The notes under the pieces were generated by a model, which searched no databases, was not told the DNA's origin, and worked only from the letters and a program-made list of their open reading frames with translations. Made by a program: the position numbers and the translations under genes. From Bacillota bacterium (GTDB taxonomy: Bacteria; Bacillota; Clostridia; Acetivibrionales; JAEXSP01), in the NCBI GenBank assembly GCA_023453795.1, contig JAEXSP010000017.1, positions 1 to 64,000 of the forward strand: DNA of 64,000 nucleotides. The letters are read 5' to 3'. Shown here piece by piece: positions 16,226 through 25,300 of the stretch. Position 1 is the stretch's first letter; every line of letters begins with the position of its first letter.

Positions 16226-17482
16226 TTACAGTTCATCCTTTTTGATGGCTGCATTAACGAAGGTATCGATCCCGTTCTTTTTCACCAATCTGAGTTCGCT
16301 GCTGTATACCTTGTTATCCGGATTCTGTTCAAGAATATCCAGGATCTCTATGAGCTTTGTGATGTACTCTCTGGTATTGACGGGAAGTATGGAATCTCTG
16401 GATTTCTTGAACTCAAGCAGCGACCAGTTTCTGATCCCCTCATTACTTAATTTTGGGGACCACTTAAAGGCTTTAACATGGTGTTCAATTATTTTGTCTG
16501 TCAATTCCTGTATATCTTCCAGGTTTAATCTCTTAAGCCTTATTACAGGCTTTCGTAAATTCGTAAAGGCAGCATCTGCGTTTCCGCTGCCGTTCCCGAG
16601 GCGTTGGTACAAGGCAGGGTATGTTTTTATGCCCTTTTCATCATTTTCAAAAACCTCATTTGTACCTGCAAAAACAAACATGCATTTCCCGAATCCTCCG
16701 GACAAACTTTCATCAACTATATATCTTATATTTTCATAAGCATTTTTCCTGATATCCGACCTGAGGTTCATCGCCAATTCAAGCTCATCGACAAGTATAA
16801 TCAAACCGCTGTAACCCAGCAGACCGGTAAGACTGATAAAAGCCTTGAGAAAATCGGTCGAGTTTTGTTTATCAATATCACCTTTTACATCAAACCGCGA
16901 TTTGACATGGGCAGGGATGTTTTTTTCTCCCTTGATCCAGGATGCTGCTGCGTTTGAAAGCTCGGCATCACCGCTTATCTTTGCCTTGACATATACCAGA
17001 AAGGCGCGTGCAAAGGAGCTGTTAAAATTATTTAAAGAACCGATTACATTCCTGATTTCTTCGGATGCCTTGTTTCTGTCCGAATATTCTTGAAGCTGGT
17101 TAACCCATATGTCGAAAATCGTTTCAAAATCCGTACCGGCAGACTCAGCAGCGTGAATGGAGAGGTTGTGCATTATATTATAATACAGCTGTTCCATATT
17201 GCTGAGGTTGAAGCCCTTGCTGATCATTATTTTAGACACAAGGAAATTTTCCTCTACAGCTGCCTGTCTGACAAGGCTGAGCATAAAGGACTTGCCGGCC
17301 CCGTACTCACCGGAAAGGAATTTGATTTCTCCGCTGCCTTCTTTTATATTCTTAAAGCAGCGCAAAAATTCTGTGAGTTCACTGCTTCTTCCTGTGCTCA
17401 GCAAGTGAAGGCTTGCATCAGGTATGACACCGTTCTTTAGAGCGTTAATAATCTTTTTTGATTGGAGGATGTCTGTTTCCAA
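16226..17482 (-). CDS. BrxC/BrxD-like P-loop ATPase (DUF2791), orphan
   Basis: A 418-residue ATP-binding protein resembling the DUF2791 ATPases known from BREX phage-defence systems (BrxD type). It begins with IINALKNGVIPDASLHLLST, a segment typical of the family, followed by Walker A SGEYGAGKSFML (about 57-68), a helical insert, Walker B LIILVDELELAM (about 228-239), a sensor VFAGTNEVFEND and an arginine-finger region YPALYQRLG. All ATPase residues look intact. No other BREX genes (brxA, brxB, brxC, pglX, pglZ) occur in the 16 kb upstream or the rest of the window, so its job here is unknown; it could be a housekeeping ATPase of the same fold. No strong ribosome binding site is visible beyond a weak AGGTA before the ATG. 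Confidence 0.8.
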   Translation of the reverse strand: METDILQSKKIINALKNGVIPDASLHLLSTGRSSELTEFLRCFKNIKEGSGEIKFLSGEYGAGKSFMLSLVRQAAVEENFLVSKIMISKGFNLSNMEQLYYNIMHNLSIHAAESAGTDFETIFDIWVNQLQEYSDRNKASEEIRNVIGSLNNFNSSFARAFLVYVKAKISGDAELSNAAASWIKGEKNIPAHVKSRFDVKGDIDKQNSTDFLKAFISLTGLLGYSGLIILVDELELAMNLRSDIRKNAYENIRYIVDESLSGGFGKCMFVFAGTNEVFENDEKGIKTYPALYQRLGNGSGNADAAFTNLRKPVIRLKRLNLEDIQELTDKIIEHHVKAFKWSPKLSNEGIRNWSLLEFKKSRDSILPVNTREYITKLIEILDILEQNPDNKVYSSELRLVKKNGIDTFVNAAIKKDEL

Positions 17483-17846
17483 GGTAGTACCTCAATATAA
17501 TTTATATATGAGAAAATTGTAACATAAAAATAGAATTTGTAATTAATAAATTTTGTTAATGATATTTATGATATATAGATTGTAGAAGAGATGACTTGGA
17601 TACCCATAAAAAGAAAGAAACTATACTAATGTATCGTTTTAGTAATGGCGGAAAATGGGATATTCAGTAAAATATTTTCTTTAAATAACTAATAATATGT
17701 AATATAATGTAATTTATAGTGAATTCGTTTAATATATTTAATAAAATTTTAATTAATAAAAATAGATTGCCTTTCCTAGTAAACTCATACATATTCTAGT
17801 AACTAAGTGAATTCATAAATAAAATAATTTTTCGGAGGTAAAAACC
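17483..17846. other. AT-rich intergenic region between divergent genes
   Basis: These 364 bases hold no open frame or RNA that I can recognise. They must contain divergent promoters for the BrxD-like gene and the dockerin gene. A good ribosome binding site, CGGAGG, is at 17833-17838. Two short direct repeats are visible, GTGAATTC (17719 and 17807 areas) and CTAGTAA (17776 and 17796 areas), of unknown meaning. Confidence 0.5.
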
Positions 17847-18755
17847 ATGAAAAAACTCTTGTTTTCTATCATCATGTCTTTTATTCTGGTAAGCTTGGCA
17901 CCATCTTCAGCAATTTTTGCTGAAACCACTCAAATCAAGGGCAGTGACGTTATGATTATCGGCGATTCATATTTCGCGCTGTCCGGTGAAATTGTCAGAG
18001 CCTTAGAAAGAGAAGCTAGAAATGCTGGTGTTTTAGGTGCAAATGATAGTTTTAGAAACAACCCAGTATCTGGAGCTACACTAGCAAATAACGGCATTCC
18101 TTCTCAGTACAAAAATGGTATTAGTTCGGGTAAAGTTAAGTATGTTATAATGGATGGCGGTGGAAACGATTGCCTGCAAGGTTATACTCCTCCACCATAT
18201 AATGCAAGCACTCCTTTTATTAAAAATGCAACAGATGCAGTTACTGAACTATTGAAACAAATGAAAGCTGATGGAGTTGTAAAAGTATTTTATTTGTTCT
18301 ATCCTAATCCAAATGGGGATCTCAACGGTTTAAAGGGAAAATTGGATGCATTAAGACCGATAATGCAATCTACAGTAGCTAACGCAGCAGTAAAGCCAGA
18401 AACATATTTCTTTGATATAAGACCAACATGGGACGGACATTTATCAGAGTATACACTACCAGATGGTATACATCCTACTACAGCCGGAAGTGTAGCAACA
18501 GCACAAGCTATGTGGGCTGAAATGCAAAAGGTTAACTTTTTCGGTACTACTCCTACAATAAAATATGGAGATTATAACAATGATGGAGGTGTTGATGCCT
18601 TGGATTTCGCCTCTTTTAAGACGTATTTGATGAATCCTCAGCGTACATACACTGAAGTTTTGGATCTTAATTGTGATAGTACCGTAGATGCAATCGACTT
18701 TGCTATCATGAAACAGTACCTGCTGCATATCGTAAATAGTTTGCCTTACAAATAG
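17847..18755 (+). CDS. Secreted SGNH/GDSL hydrolase with C-terminal type I dockerin
   Basis: A cellulosomal esterase candidate of 302 residues. Signal peptide about 1-25, with cleavage near IFAET. The SGNH domain (about 30-230) has block I IIGDSYF with the nucleophile Ser, block III GGGNDCLQ, and block V DGIHPT with the catalytic Asp and His. The dockerin (about 240-298) has two calcium loops, DYNNDGGVDALDF and DLNCDSTVDAIDF. The AL and AI pairs at the recognition positions match C. cellulolyticum-type dockerins and differ from the ST pairs usual in C. thermocellum. The enzyme should be secreted and plug into a scaffoldin by cohesin binding. Substrate is not clear: acetylated or feruloylated plant polysaccharide is likely by analogy. 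Confidence 0.93.
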   Translation: MKKLLFSIIMSFILVSLAPSSAIFAETTQIKGSDVMIIGDSYFALSGEIVRALEREARNAGVLGANDSFRNNPVSGATLANNGIPSQYKNGISSGKVKYVIMDGGGNDCLQGYTPPPYNASTPFIKNATDAVTELLKQMKADGVVKVFYLFYPNPNGDLNGLKGKLDALRPIMQSTVANAAVKPETYFFDIRPTWDGHLSEYTLPDGIHPTTAGSVATAQAMWAEMQKVNFFGTTPTIKYGDYNNDGGVDALDFASFKTYLMNPQRTYTEVLDLNCDSTVDAIDFAIMKQYLLHIVNSLPYK

Positions 18756-18816
18756 AAATCCTGTTATAATCCTAAAACAAAGTTAACGTAAATATGTAAC
18801 AATTAATTCTAATAAT

Positions 18817-18893
18817 CCCGAATACATTGCTTTTATCAATAGAAAGAATTGCGAAGTCTACTGGATAAATCGGTAATGTATTCGGGAGTTTTT
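18817..18893 (+). terminator. Long-loop inverted repeat and probable terminator
   Basis: CCCGAATACATT (18817-18828) pairs perfectly with AATGTATTCGGG (18875-18886), 46 bases apart, and AGTTTTTTAT follows. It lies between the dockerin gene and the convergent repeat-protein gene, and can act as a terminator for the former. The 46-base loop is unusual and may contain a further fold; a small mobile repeat is another reading. Confidence 0.65.
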
Positions 18894-18922
18894 TATGTCT
18901 GTATTAGGTTTTTGTTTTATCA

Positions 18923-20705
18923 CTATTTACTTGTTAATTGAACAGTTATATTCTCAATCTGATCAGCTTTATCAAGCTCTAGAGTATATGATTTTGAGGC
19001 TCCTGAAGACACCAATGCATCAGTGCTTTTGGTCACTACCAGGCTCTTATTAATATCATACGCATTTACTGTAATTCCTAAGGTCTGTAGTTTCTGACTA
19101 CCATTTTCTATAGCGCCTGTAACTATTACTTTGCCATTTTCGGTTCTATAACCGCTTGAAAGTAAAAGTATACCGGATGCCTTCCCGGTGGCTTGTACAA
19201 TTACATGGTCTATTTGGTTAGCTGCGTCAAGCTGCATAGTATATGATTTCGAGGCTCTTGAATTCACCATTGAGTCTGTGCATTTAGTTTCCACAGGTTT
19301 ACCGTTTTTGTCGTACCCAGTAGCCACTATTCCTGCAAATTGCAATGTATTAGAACCATTTTCTACAGCACCTGTAACTATTACTTTGCCATTTTCGGTT
19401 CTATAACCGCTTGAAAGTAAAAGTATATCGGATGTCTTCCCAGTGGCTTGCACAATTACATGATCTATTTGGTTAGCTGCGTCAAGATGCAAAGTATATG
19501 ATTTCGAGGCTCCTGAATTCACCATTGAATCAGTGCATTTAGTTTCTAAAGGCTTATCGTTTTTATCATAACCTGTTGCAGCTATTCCTGCAAATTGTAA
19601 TTTACCAGTTCCATTTTCTACAGCACCTGTAACTATTACTTTGCCATTTTCGGTTCTATAACCGCTTGAAAGTAAAAGTATATCAGATGCCTTCCCAGTG
19701 GCTTGTACAATTACATGATCTATTTGGGTAGCTGCGTCAAGCTGTAAAGTATATGATTTCGAGGCTCCTGAATTCACCAGTGAGTCAGTGCATTTAGTTT
19801 CTAAAGGCTTATCGTTTTTATCATAACCAGTAGCTGCTATTCCCACATATTGTAATTTACCAGTACCATTTTCTATAGCACCTGTAACCACAACCTTACC
19901 ATTTTGGGTTATGTAGCTGCTTGATAACAATTGTATTGTTTCAGATTTCCCAGAAGCTTTAACAACAACATATTTTATGTTTTTTACATTATTAAGTTGT
20001 AAAGTATATGTTTTTGATGCTCCTGAATTCACCATCGAATCAGTGCTTTTTGTTTCTATTGGTTTATTCTTTTTATCGTAACCAGTAGCTGCTATTCCTA
20101 CAGATTGCAGCTTGTTAGTACCGTTTTCTACCGAACCGGTAACTATTACTTTCCCGTTTTCGGTCCTATAACCGCTTGAAAGTAAAAGTATATCAGATGC
20201 CTTCCCTGTAGCTTGTACAATTACATGATCTATTTGGTTAGCCGCATCAAGCTGCAAAGCATATGATTTCGTGGCTCCCGAATTCACCATTGAATCAGTG
20301 CACTTAGTTTCTAAAGGCTTATTGTTTTTATCATAACCTGTTGCTGTTATTCCTACATATTGTAATTTATTAGTGCCATTTTCTATAGCACCTGTAACTA
20401 GTACTTTGCCGTTTTCAATTCTATAACCACTTGATAATAATTTTATGTCTGTTTCACTGCCTGTTGATTTCACTTCAACATGATCAATTCTTGTTCCGGA
20501 ATCAAGTATAAGCTGTTTCTCTGCAACCTCGCCGGTATTAAGAAACGAATCTATGCATTTTGTTTCGATGGGTTTATTGTTTTTATCATATCCTGTTGCA
20601 ACAATTCCAACATAATTCATTTTTTTTTCTAAATTAATTACTTCCGCATCGACAATAACTTTTCCGTCTTTCCTTTTCCAACAGTTTTCTCTTAACAAAC
20701 TGATG
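18923..20705 (-). repeat. Seven tandem repeats of about 252 bp inside the surface-protein gene
   Basis: Seven in-frame units of about 84 codons. The similarity is high at the DNA level: the stretch coding GYRTENGKVIVTGA recurs almost unchanged at about 19106, 19358, 19610 and 20110 (plus-strand coordinates), at the expected 252-base spacing or multiples. Unit 1 (closest to the N-terminus) and unit 4 are the most divergent. Such near-identical units can gain or lose copies by recombination. Confidence 0.9.
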
Positions 20706-21193
20706 CCGTTAGCTGTAGAAAACCTCTTTATTTCCACATAATCAATCTCTTTAGATTTATCAACATTAATTTTAAAAGATTTTTCCTGACAGCTCTTAAT
20801 ATAATTAAAGACAAAATCCGTATCGGTAGATGCGCCGAATTTATAGTGCACTTCTACAGCAAATATTGAGCTATCAGAATTATTATTTACTAAAGTTCCT
20901 GCGATAGATGTTACGTCATTAATTTTACTTATAGCAACACCTTTAACGAATTTTTTTAATGTATCACCCGGATTTTTACCATCAAGGATATCTGCAGCTA
21001 ATTCAACTTCATAACCATTAGGCAGTTCCATAATATCTGTTAATCCAGTTGGAGAATTGTCCAGCACTTTTGCTATACTTCTGATTCCTTCAATATAATC
21101 CTTACTAGTATCCTTTGCATAAGCATTCATTGATAATAGTGATAAATTAGCAATTAAACAAAATATTGCTATAATAGATATTATCTTTTTCAT
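18923..21193 (-). CDS. Secreted protein with seven FxLYD-like repeats
   Basis: A 756-residue exported protein. Signal peptide about 1-26 (MKKIISIIAIFCLIANLSLL...YA). A unique N-terminal region follows (about 27-160). From about residue 163 to the end there are seven repeats of about 84 residues, each built as (L)LLSSGYRTENGKVIVTGA, then ENGT-KLQ--GI-ATGYDKN, then KPLETKCTDSMVNSGASKSY, then TLQLDAANQIDHVIVQATGK. The pattern suggests an FxLYD-type extracellular beta domain. There is no transmembrane or sorting signal at the C-terminus. The function is unknown; ligand binding or surface attachment is possible. The start is set at the twelfth codon of the longest frame, because GGAG lies 8 bases before that ATG and the first ATG has none. 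Confidence 0.85.
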   Translation of the reverse strand: MKKIISIIAIFCLIANLSLLSMNAYAKDTSKDYIEGIRSIAKVLDNSPTGLTDIMELPNGYEVELAADILDGKNPGDTLKKFVKGVAISKINDVTSIAGTLVNNNSDSSIFAVEVHYKFGASTDTDFVFNYIKSCQEKSFKINVDKSKEIDYVEIKRFSTANGISLLRENCWKRKDGKVIVDAEVINLEKKMNYVGIVATGYDKNNKPIETKCIDSFLNTGEVAEKQLILDSGTRIDHVEVKSTGSETDIKLLSSGYRIENGKVLVTGAIENGTNKLQYVGITATGYDKNNKPLETKCTDSMVNSGATKSYALQLDAANQIDHVIVQATGKASDILLLSSGYRTENGKVIVTGSVENGTNKLQSVGIAATGYDKKNKPIETKSTDSMVNSGASKTYTLQLNNVKNIKYVVVKASGKSETIQLLSSSYITQNGKVVVTGAIENGTGKLQYVGIAATGYDKNDKPLETKCTDSLVNSGASKSYTLQLDAATQIDHVIVQATGKASDILLLSSGYRTENGKVIVTGAVENGTGKLQFAGIAATGYDKNDKPLETKCTDSMVNSGASKSYTLHLDAANQIDHVIVQATGKTSDILLLSSGYRTENGKVIVTGAVENGSNTLQFAGIVATGYDKNGKPVETKCTDSMVNSRASKSYTMQLDAANQIDHVIVQATGKASGILLLSSGYRTENGKVIVTGAIENGSQKLQTLGITVNAYDINKSLVVTKSTDALVSSGASKSYTLELDKADQIENITVQLTSK

Positions 21194-21431
21194 TTTCGTA
21201 CTCCAGTCATTAATAATTTTTTTCATATAGATTCAATAGGAGTCTTGCTCATTATTATACGGTCCGTATTAATAGACTACAGTATACATAACCATTTATC
21301 AATACAATCTTACTTAATTATGATAATTAGTAAAAAGCAGCAATATATGCACTCAAGGAATAAGAAATGCCCGTCACGGTTTCTGTCAAAAGCCTGTAAC
21401 CAAAGAAAATCAAGCCCCTCCAAACCTTCGC

Positions 21432-22334
21432 TTATCTATAAAACACCATCGTGAAATAACTTGTCGTCTCCTTCGGGTTGATTTTGATGATCCTTGCGGA
21501 ATTGCTGTGGGCGAGGAGTTTTGATTTGTCTGCTCCTTCGGCGGTCATTGCGGATAAAAATGAAATAAGAGTAGGGGGGGAGTCAAGGTTATCGTTGCCC
21601 ATCCCGTCGATTTCCTTCAGGTTTCTGTCGTTAATTGCCTTAAGAGTCACCTCATCCATTTTGTCGGCCTTGTCAAGAGTCAGATAGTGCGAAAAGTCTA
21701 TGGATGCAATAACTATATATTTCTTACCCTTCAGTTTGTTTTGAATTGCCTCTCCCAGCCTGCGGGAATCATCAAGGCTATTGTTGCCGTTGAGAAGGAG
21801 TGGCAGGATTCGGGCATTCGGCATGTAGTACTTGATATATGGAACAAGACCTGAGATTGAATGGTCTTCCTGCATCAGAGCGGAGTTGGAGCCTGAGATG
21901 CCCCCATTCACAAGAGACTCCGCATCTTCCGCGGCTGCTTTAAGTATTCCGAAGGGAGTTTGCCAGTCAAGGCTGGAGGTCTGAACATAATTGACACCCA
22001 AACCCTTATGATTGGGGGCCAAAACTACAACAACCTCAGGATCGGCGGCAGATACCGTTTTCATAAATGAAGAAATAAGGCTGCCTGCAAGTAAATGATG
22101 CGGTGTTATACCTCCGCAGACGGAAGCACCGGGAAGAGGAGTCCCGGATGCTTCTGTAACGGATTTTCTAAAATCCTTTTCATTATAAAAATTGCATTTA
22201 AGGTATTCAACGCGTTTATAGGCTTCACCCGAAGCTTTGTTGTCTTTCACTTCAGGCTTGCTGTTTAAGTATAGTATCACAGACAGACAGGCTGCAAAAA
22301 GTATTGCGGCGGTTAAAAGCAATTTCCTTTTCAT
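21432..22334 (-). CDS. Membrane-anchored Memo-family protein (AmmeMemoRadiSam system protein B-like)
   Basis: A 300-residue protein. Residues 4-23 form a hydrophobic anchor (KLLLTAAILFAACLSVILYL), so the rest should be outside the membrane. The Memo-like domain has GGITPHHLLAG, VVLAPNHKGLG, LMQEDHSISGLVPYIKYYMP, and VIASIDFSHYL, which carry the family His residues. Memo proteins share the fold of metal-dependent dioxygenases, and their reaction in bacteria is not established. Most are cytosolic and coded beside an AMMECR1 and a radical-SAM gene; neither is here. The gene begins 11 bases after the alpha-2-macroglobulin gene, with AAGGGG ahead of the ATG, so the two are co-expressed and may work together. 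Confidence 0.85.
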   Translation of the reverse strand: MKRKLLLTAAILFAACLSVILYLNSKPEVKDNKASGEAYKRVEYLKCNFYNEKDFRKSVTEASGTPLPGASVCGGITPHHLLAGSLISSFMKTVSAADPEVVVVLAPNHKGLGVNYVQTSSLDWQTPFGILKAAAEDAESLVNGGISGSNSALMQEDHSISGLVPYIKYYMPNARILPLLLNGNNSLDDSRRLGEAIQNKLKGKKYIVIASIDFSHYLTLDKADKMDEVTLKAINDRNLKEIDGMGNDNLDSPPTLISFLSAMTAEGADKSKLLAHSNSARIIKINPKETTSYFTMVFYR

Positions 22335-22345
22335 AGTAACCCCTT

Positions 22346-25300
22346 TTATTTTATTATTTCTATCTGCTTCCGGGCCGCAAAGCCTGATGCATCGCTTTCC
22401 ACGTCTTTAATTACTGCATAATCCGCAGTAAATTTACCCGGTGATACCGCTCTTGCGTAGTAAACAACATCCTTCAAAGGCTCCTTGCTGTTCTTTTGGT
22501 AATTATACCAGAAGGTTACCTTTTGGCTGTTTATATCTTCAAAGTACCAGTTATTGCCGTAGGTTTGCCTGCTGGGTACATATCTGAGGCATGACGGCAG
22601 TACATCGGTAATTTCATAAAAACCGTCAGGTGCTGTTTCGGAAAAGCTGGGGTGCAATACTATCTTAATCAGCTCAGATTGATTGAAGCTGCCGGTTTGC
22701 CTGTTATCAGAGGAGTAAGTCCTATTCAGCCTGATAACGCTGCCGGCTTTTAATAAGTCTGTTATTGGACCGGTAAAGCTTGATGTTACTTCAATATTGC
22801 CGGATATATCGGTTAAACCTATATTTTTAAGCTTTTCAGGAGTAAGCGTTACCTGGAAGGTTTCACTCTTATTCAATTTAACAACCTTTTTAACACCCTC
22901 AAGATTCAATGTAAATTTGCTTGATTTGGAGGCATCGGGAGCAGAAGCAGTAACAAAAATCATTTTTTCCAGGTTAACAAGTATGTCCTTTGTCGAATTT
23001 TTAGTTACATAAGCAAAGAGTCCGTTTTTCTCGGGGGCATTTATTTTCATGGCTAAGACGGAAAGCAGAGCGGTTGAATCAATAACATCATCCCTGTCCT
23101 TTCCTGAATCCAGATAAATATACGGATCAACATGCTTCAAACCGGAGGCGATTTTTGAGTAAACGCTTTCCGCACCGGAGGAATCTCCTATTTCAGCCAG
23201 AGCTATACCCAGATAAATTCTTTCCTTGCTTCCTATTCCCTTGGATTCAAGCAAATCCTTGATTTCAAGCAGAACGGGCTCATTAAGTGATGCCAGACCC
23301 CAATAGGCTGCGGCAACATTTTCAGGAGAGGCTTCGGTATTGTTTATAATGCTGTAAAAATACTGTTTAGCAGCCGATTCGTCAATAGAGTCCTTGGCAA
23401 GAGAGCATACTTTTGCCGACAATACAGGATCACTGCTGTCATATGAAAGTAATGCGATTCCGCCGTCACTGCACTGATATGCCTGCAGGTTGAATTCTTC
23501 ACTGCTGTCATACCAGGAGGCATAATCAGGGTAATATTTCTTCATAAGCTCAAGCGAAAGCTTGCGGGAAAGCTTCTGGTCAACCCTGTCGCCCCATTGC
23601 CACATGAGATCCCACAGGGTATTGAGATACATTGAGGAAGCTTTATTATAGAAGGTAAGGGTTGTAAGTGATGAGCCTCCCTCAGGCTTAAGGCCTTCTT
23701 TAAGTGTATACTGCCTGGTTCTGGATGTTTCAAGTATATTGTTTACAACCTTAAAATCCTTTTTGATTGCGTCCTTGTACTTGCCTTTGACAGCACTTAC
23801 AGTAACGGAATATTTTCCTTCGCTCAGTTTGCCCAGGGTGGTGTTTGCATATCCGTTCCCCAAGCCTTTTTCGGTAAATGTCTTTTTGTAGCCGTTCTGG
23901 CCCGTAACAGTAACGGTATAATCAACAGAATCATTTTTATCAACTGCCGTTCCAAAAGATCTGGCTGTGATTGAGGGGCTGTCACCAACCATAAATACAT
24001 TGTTGAATATGACATCAATAAAGAAGGGAAGCTTGGAGGTTACGTTGACAGTTCCGTTCCCGGCATGGAGATCGTCGGTTACGCCCTGATATGTTATTCT
24101 CCATGAAGTCAGGTTATCCGGAAGCGTGAAGCTTATTTCACCCTTTCCGTCGCTTCCTGTTTGGACAGTGCCGAAATAGCCGTTATCCTTGAACATATAT
24201 CTAACCGATTCGTCTCCGCCTTCTCCCATCTCGGCGGCATTATTGCCGTTTAAGTCCAGCTGTCGGAAGGATACATAATCCGAAATTATTCCGGTATAGA
24301 AGCTGCTTCTGTACAAGGATTCCAGTGTATCCACACTCTGATCCTGTATAGCAAAGAACGCTTCATCAACCACGCTGAGATTTACCTCTGCTTTGCATGG
24401 CTTCCCGGAGGAGTCTGTTACGCTTATATCAAGCTTTACCTTTTCACCGGGCTTATACTCTTTTTTGTCCGGCTCAACCTTGATATTGAGCTTTTCTTTT
24501 TCATAATCGTACAGGATTTCCTTGCAGCCTGCATTAAAGATGTTTTTCCCGTCAAAGTAAACACCCTGTACATACATGTTCGGAATATACGAGGAATCAA
24601 AGTCAAAGGAATATTTCGTATTGCCCGTAACCGTATAGTCAAGGAGCCCGTTTGAAAGACGGAGGTACAAAGAACGTGCATTTGAGCTTTCGGGCACGGC
24701 CTGGCCGTTGCAATTGATATCTAGAGATACTGCGTCTCCTGTTTTAAATCTGCTTTTATTGTTTGTACTCTCAACGGTGTAATATTTGAAGCCCGAGGTA
24801 TAAGAATTGGGGTCATACCCTGAATAACCGTCAAGGTAAGTATCCTCAACTATTGTATTATTGTGTGAATCGGTTCCCTTGATTGAGATCCTATAGTTTT
24901 TATTTTTATCTGCATCAATATTGAAATCAAAGGAATACTTGCCGCTCTCCGTTCTAAAATCAAATTCTTTAACTATTTTTTCTTCTTTTGTGTATTGATA
25001 AAGCTTGTGAACGGTCTTGTCTATAAAATCGTAATATTTACCGTTCTCCTTAGCTGTCCAATATTCTTCATAAATAGTGGCATGAAGCTGTTTATCGACA
25101 GTGCCGCCCCTGTATGCATCAGTTGAATACCATAAATCATCCTCAAGTGTCTTTTTATTAAAGGAAACAGAATGGGTCTGAACGTCAACCAGGCCTTTTG
25201 CACCCTTTTTAGCAGTTTTTGTTTCTATCATGAAGTCGCTCGGGAAAACCACCACTTCTCCGCCGACTGAGATTGTTTCTTCCTCAGCTTCTGCATTGCT

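Noticed and set aside
16226..17482. Part of a complete BREX defence locus
   Set aside because: No other BREX gene is in the window; the flanking genes are an exporter and a dockerin enzyme.
18923..20705. Periodic repeats as a CRISPR array
   Set aside because: The units are 252 bases, in frame with a signal-peptide protein, and have no unique spacers.
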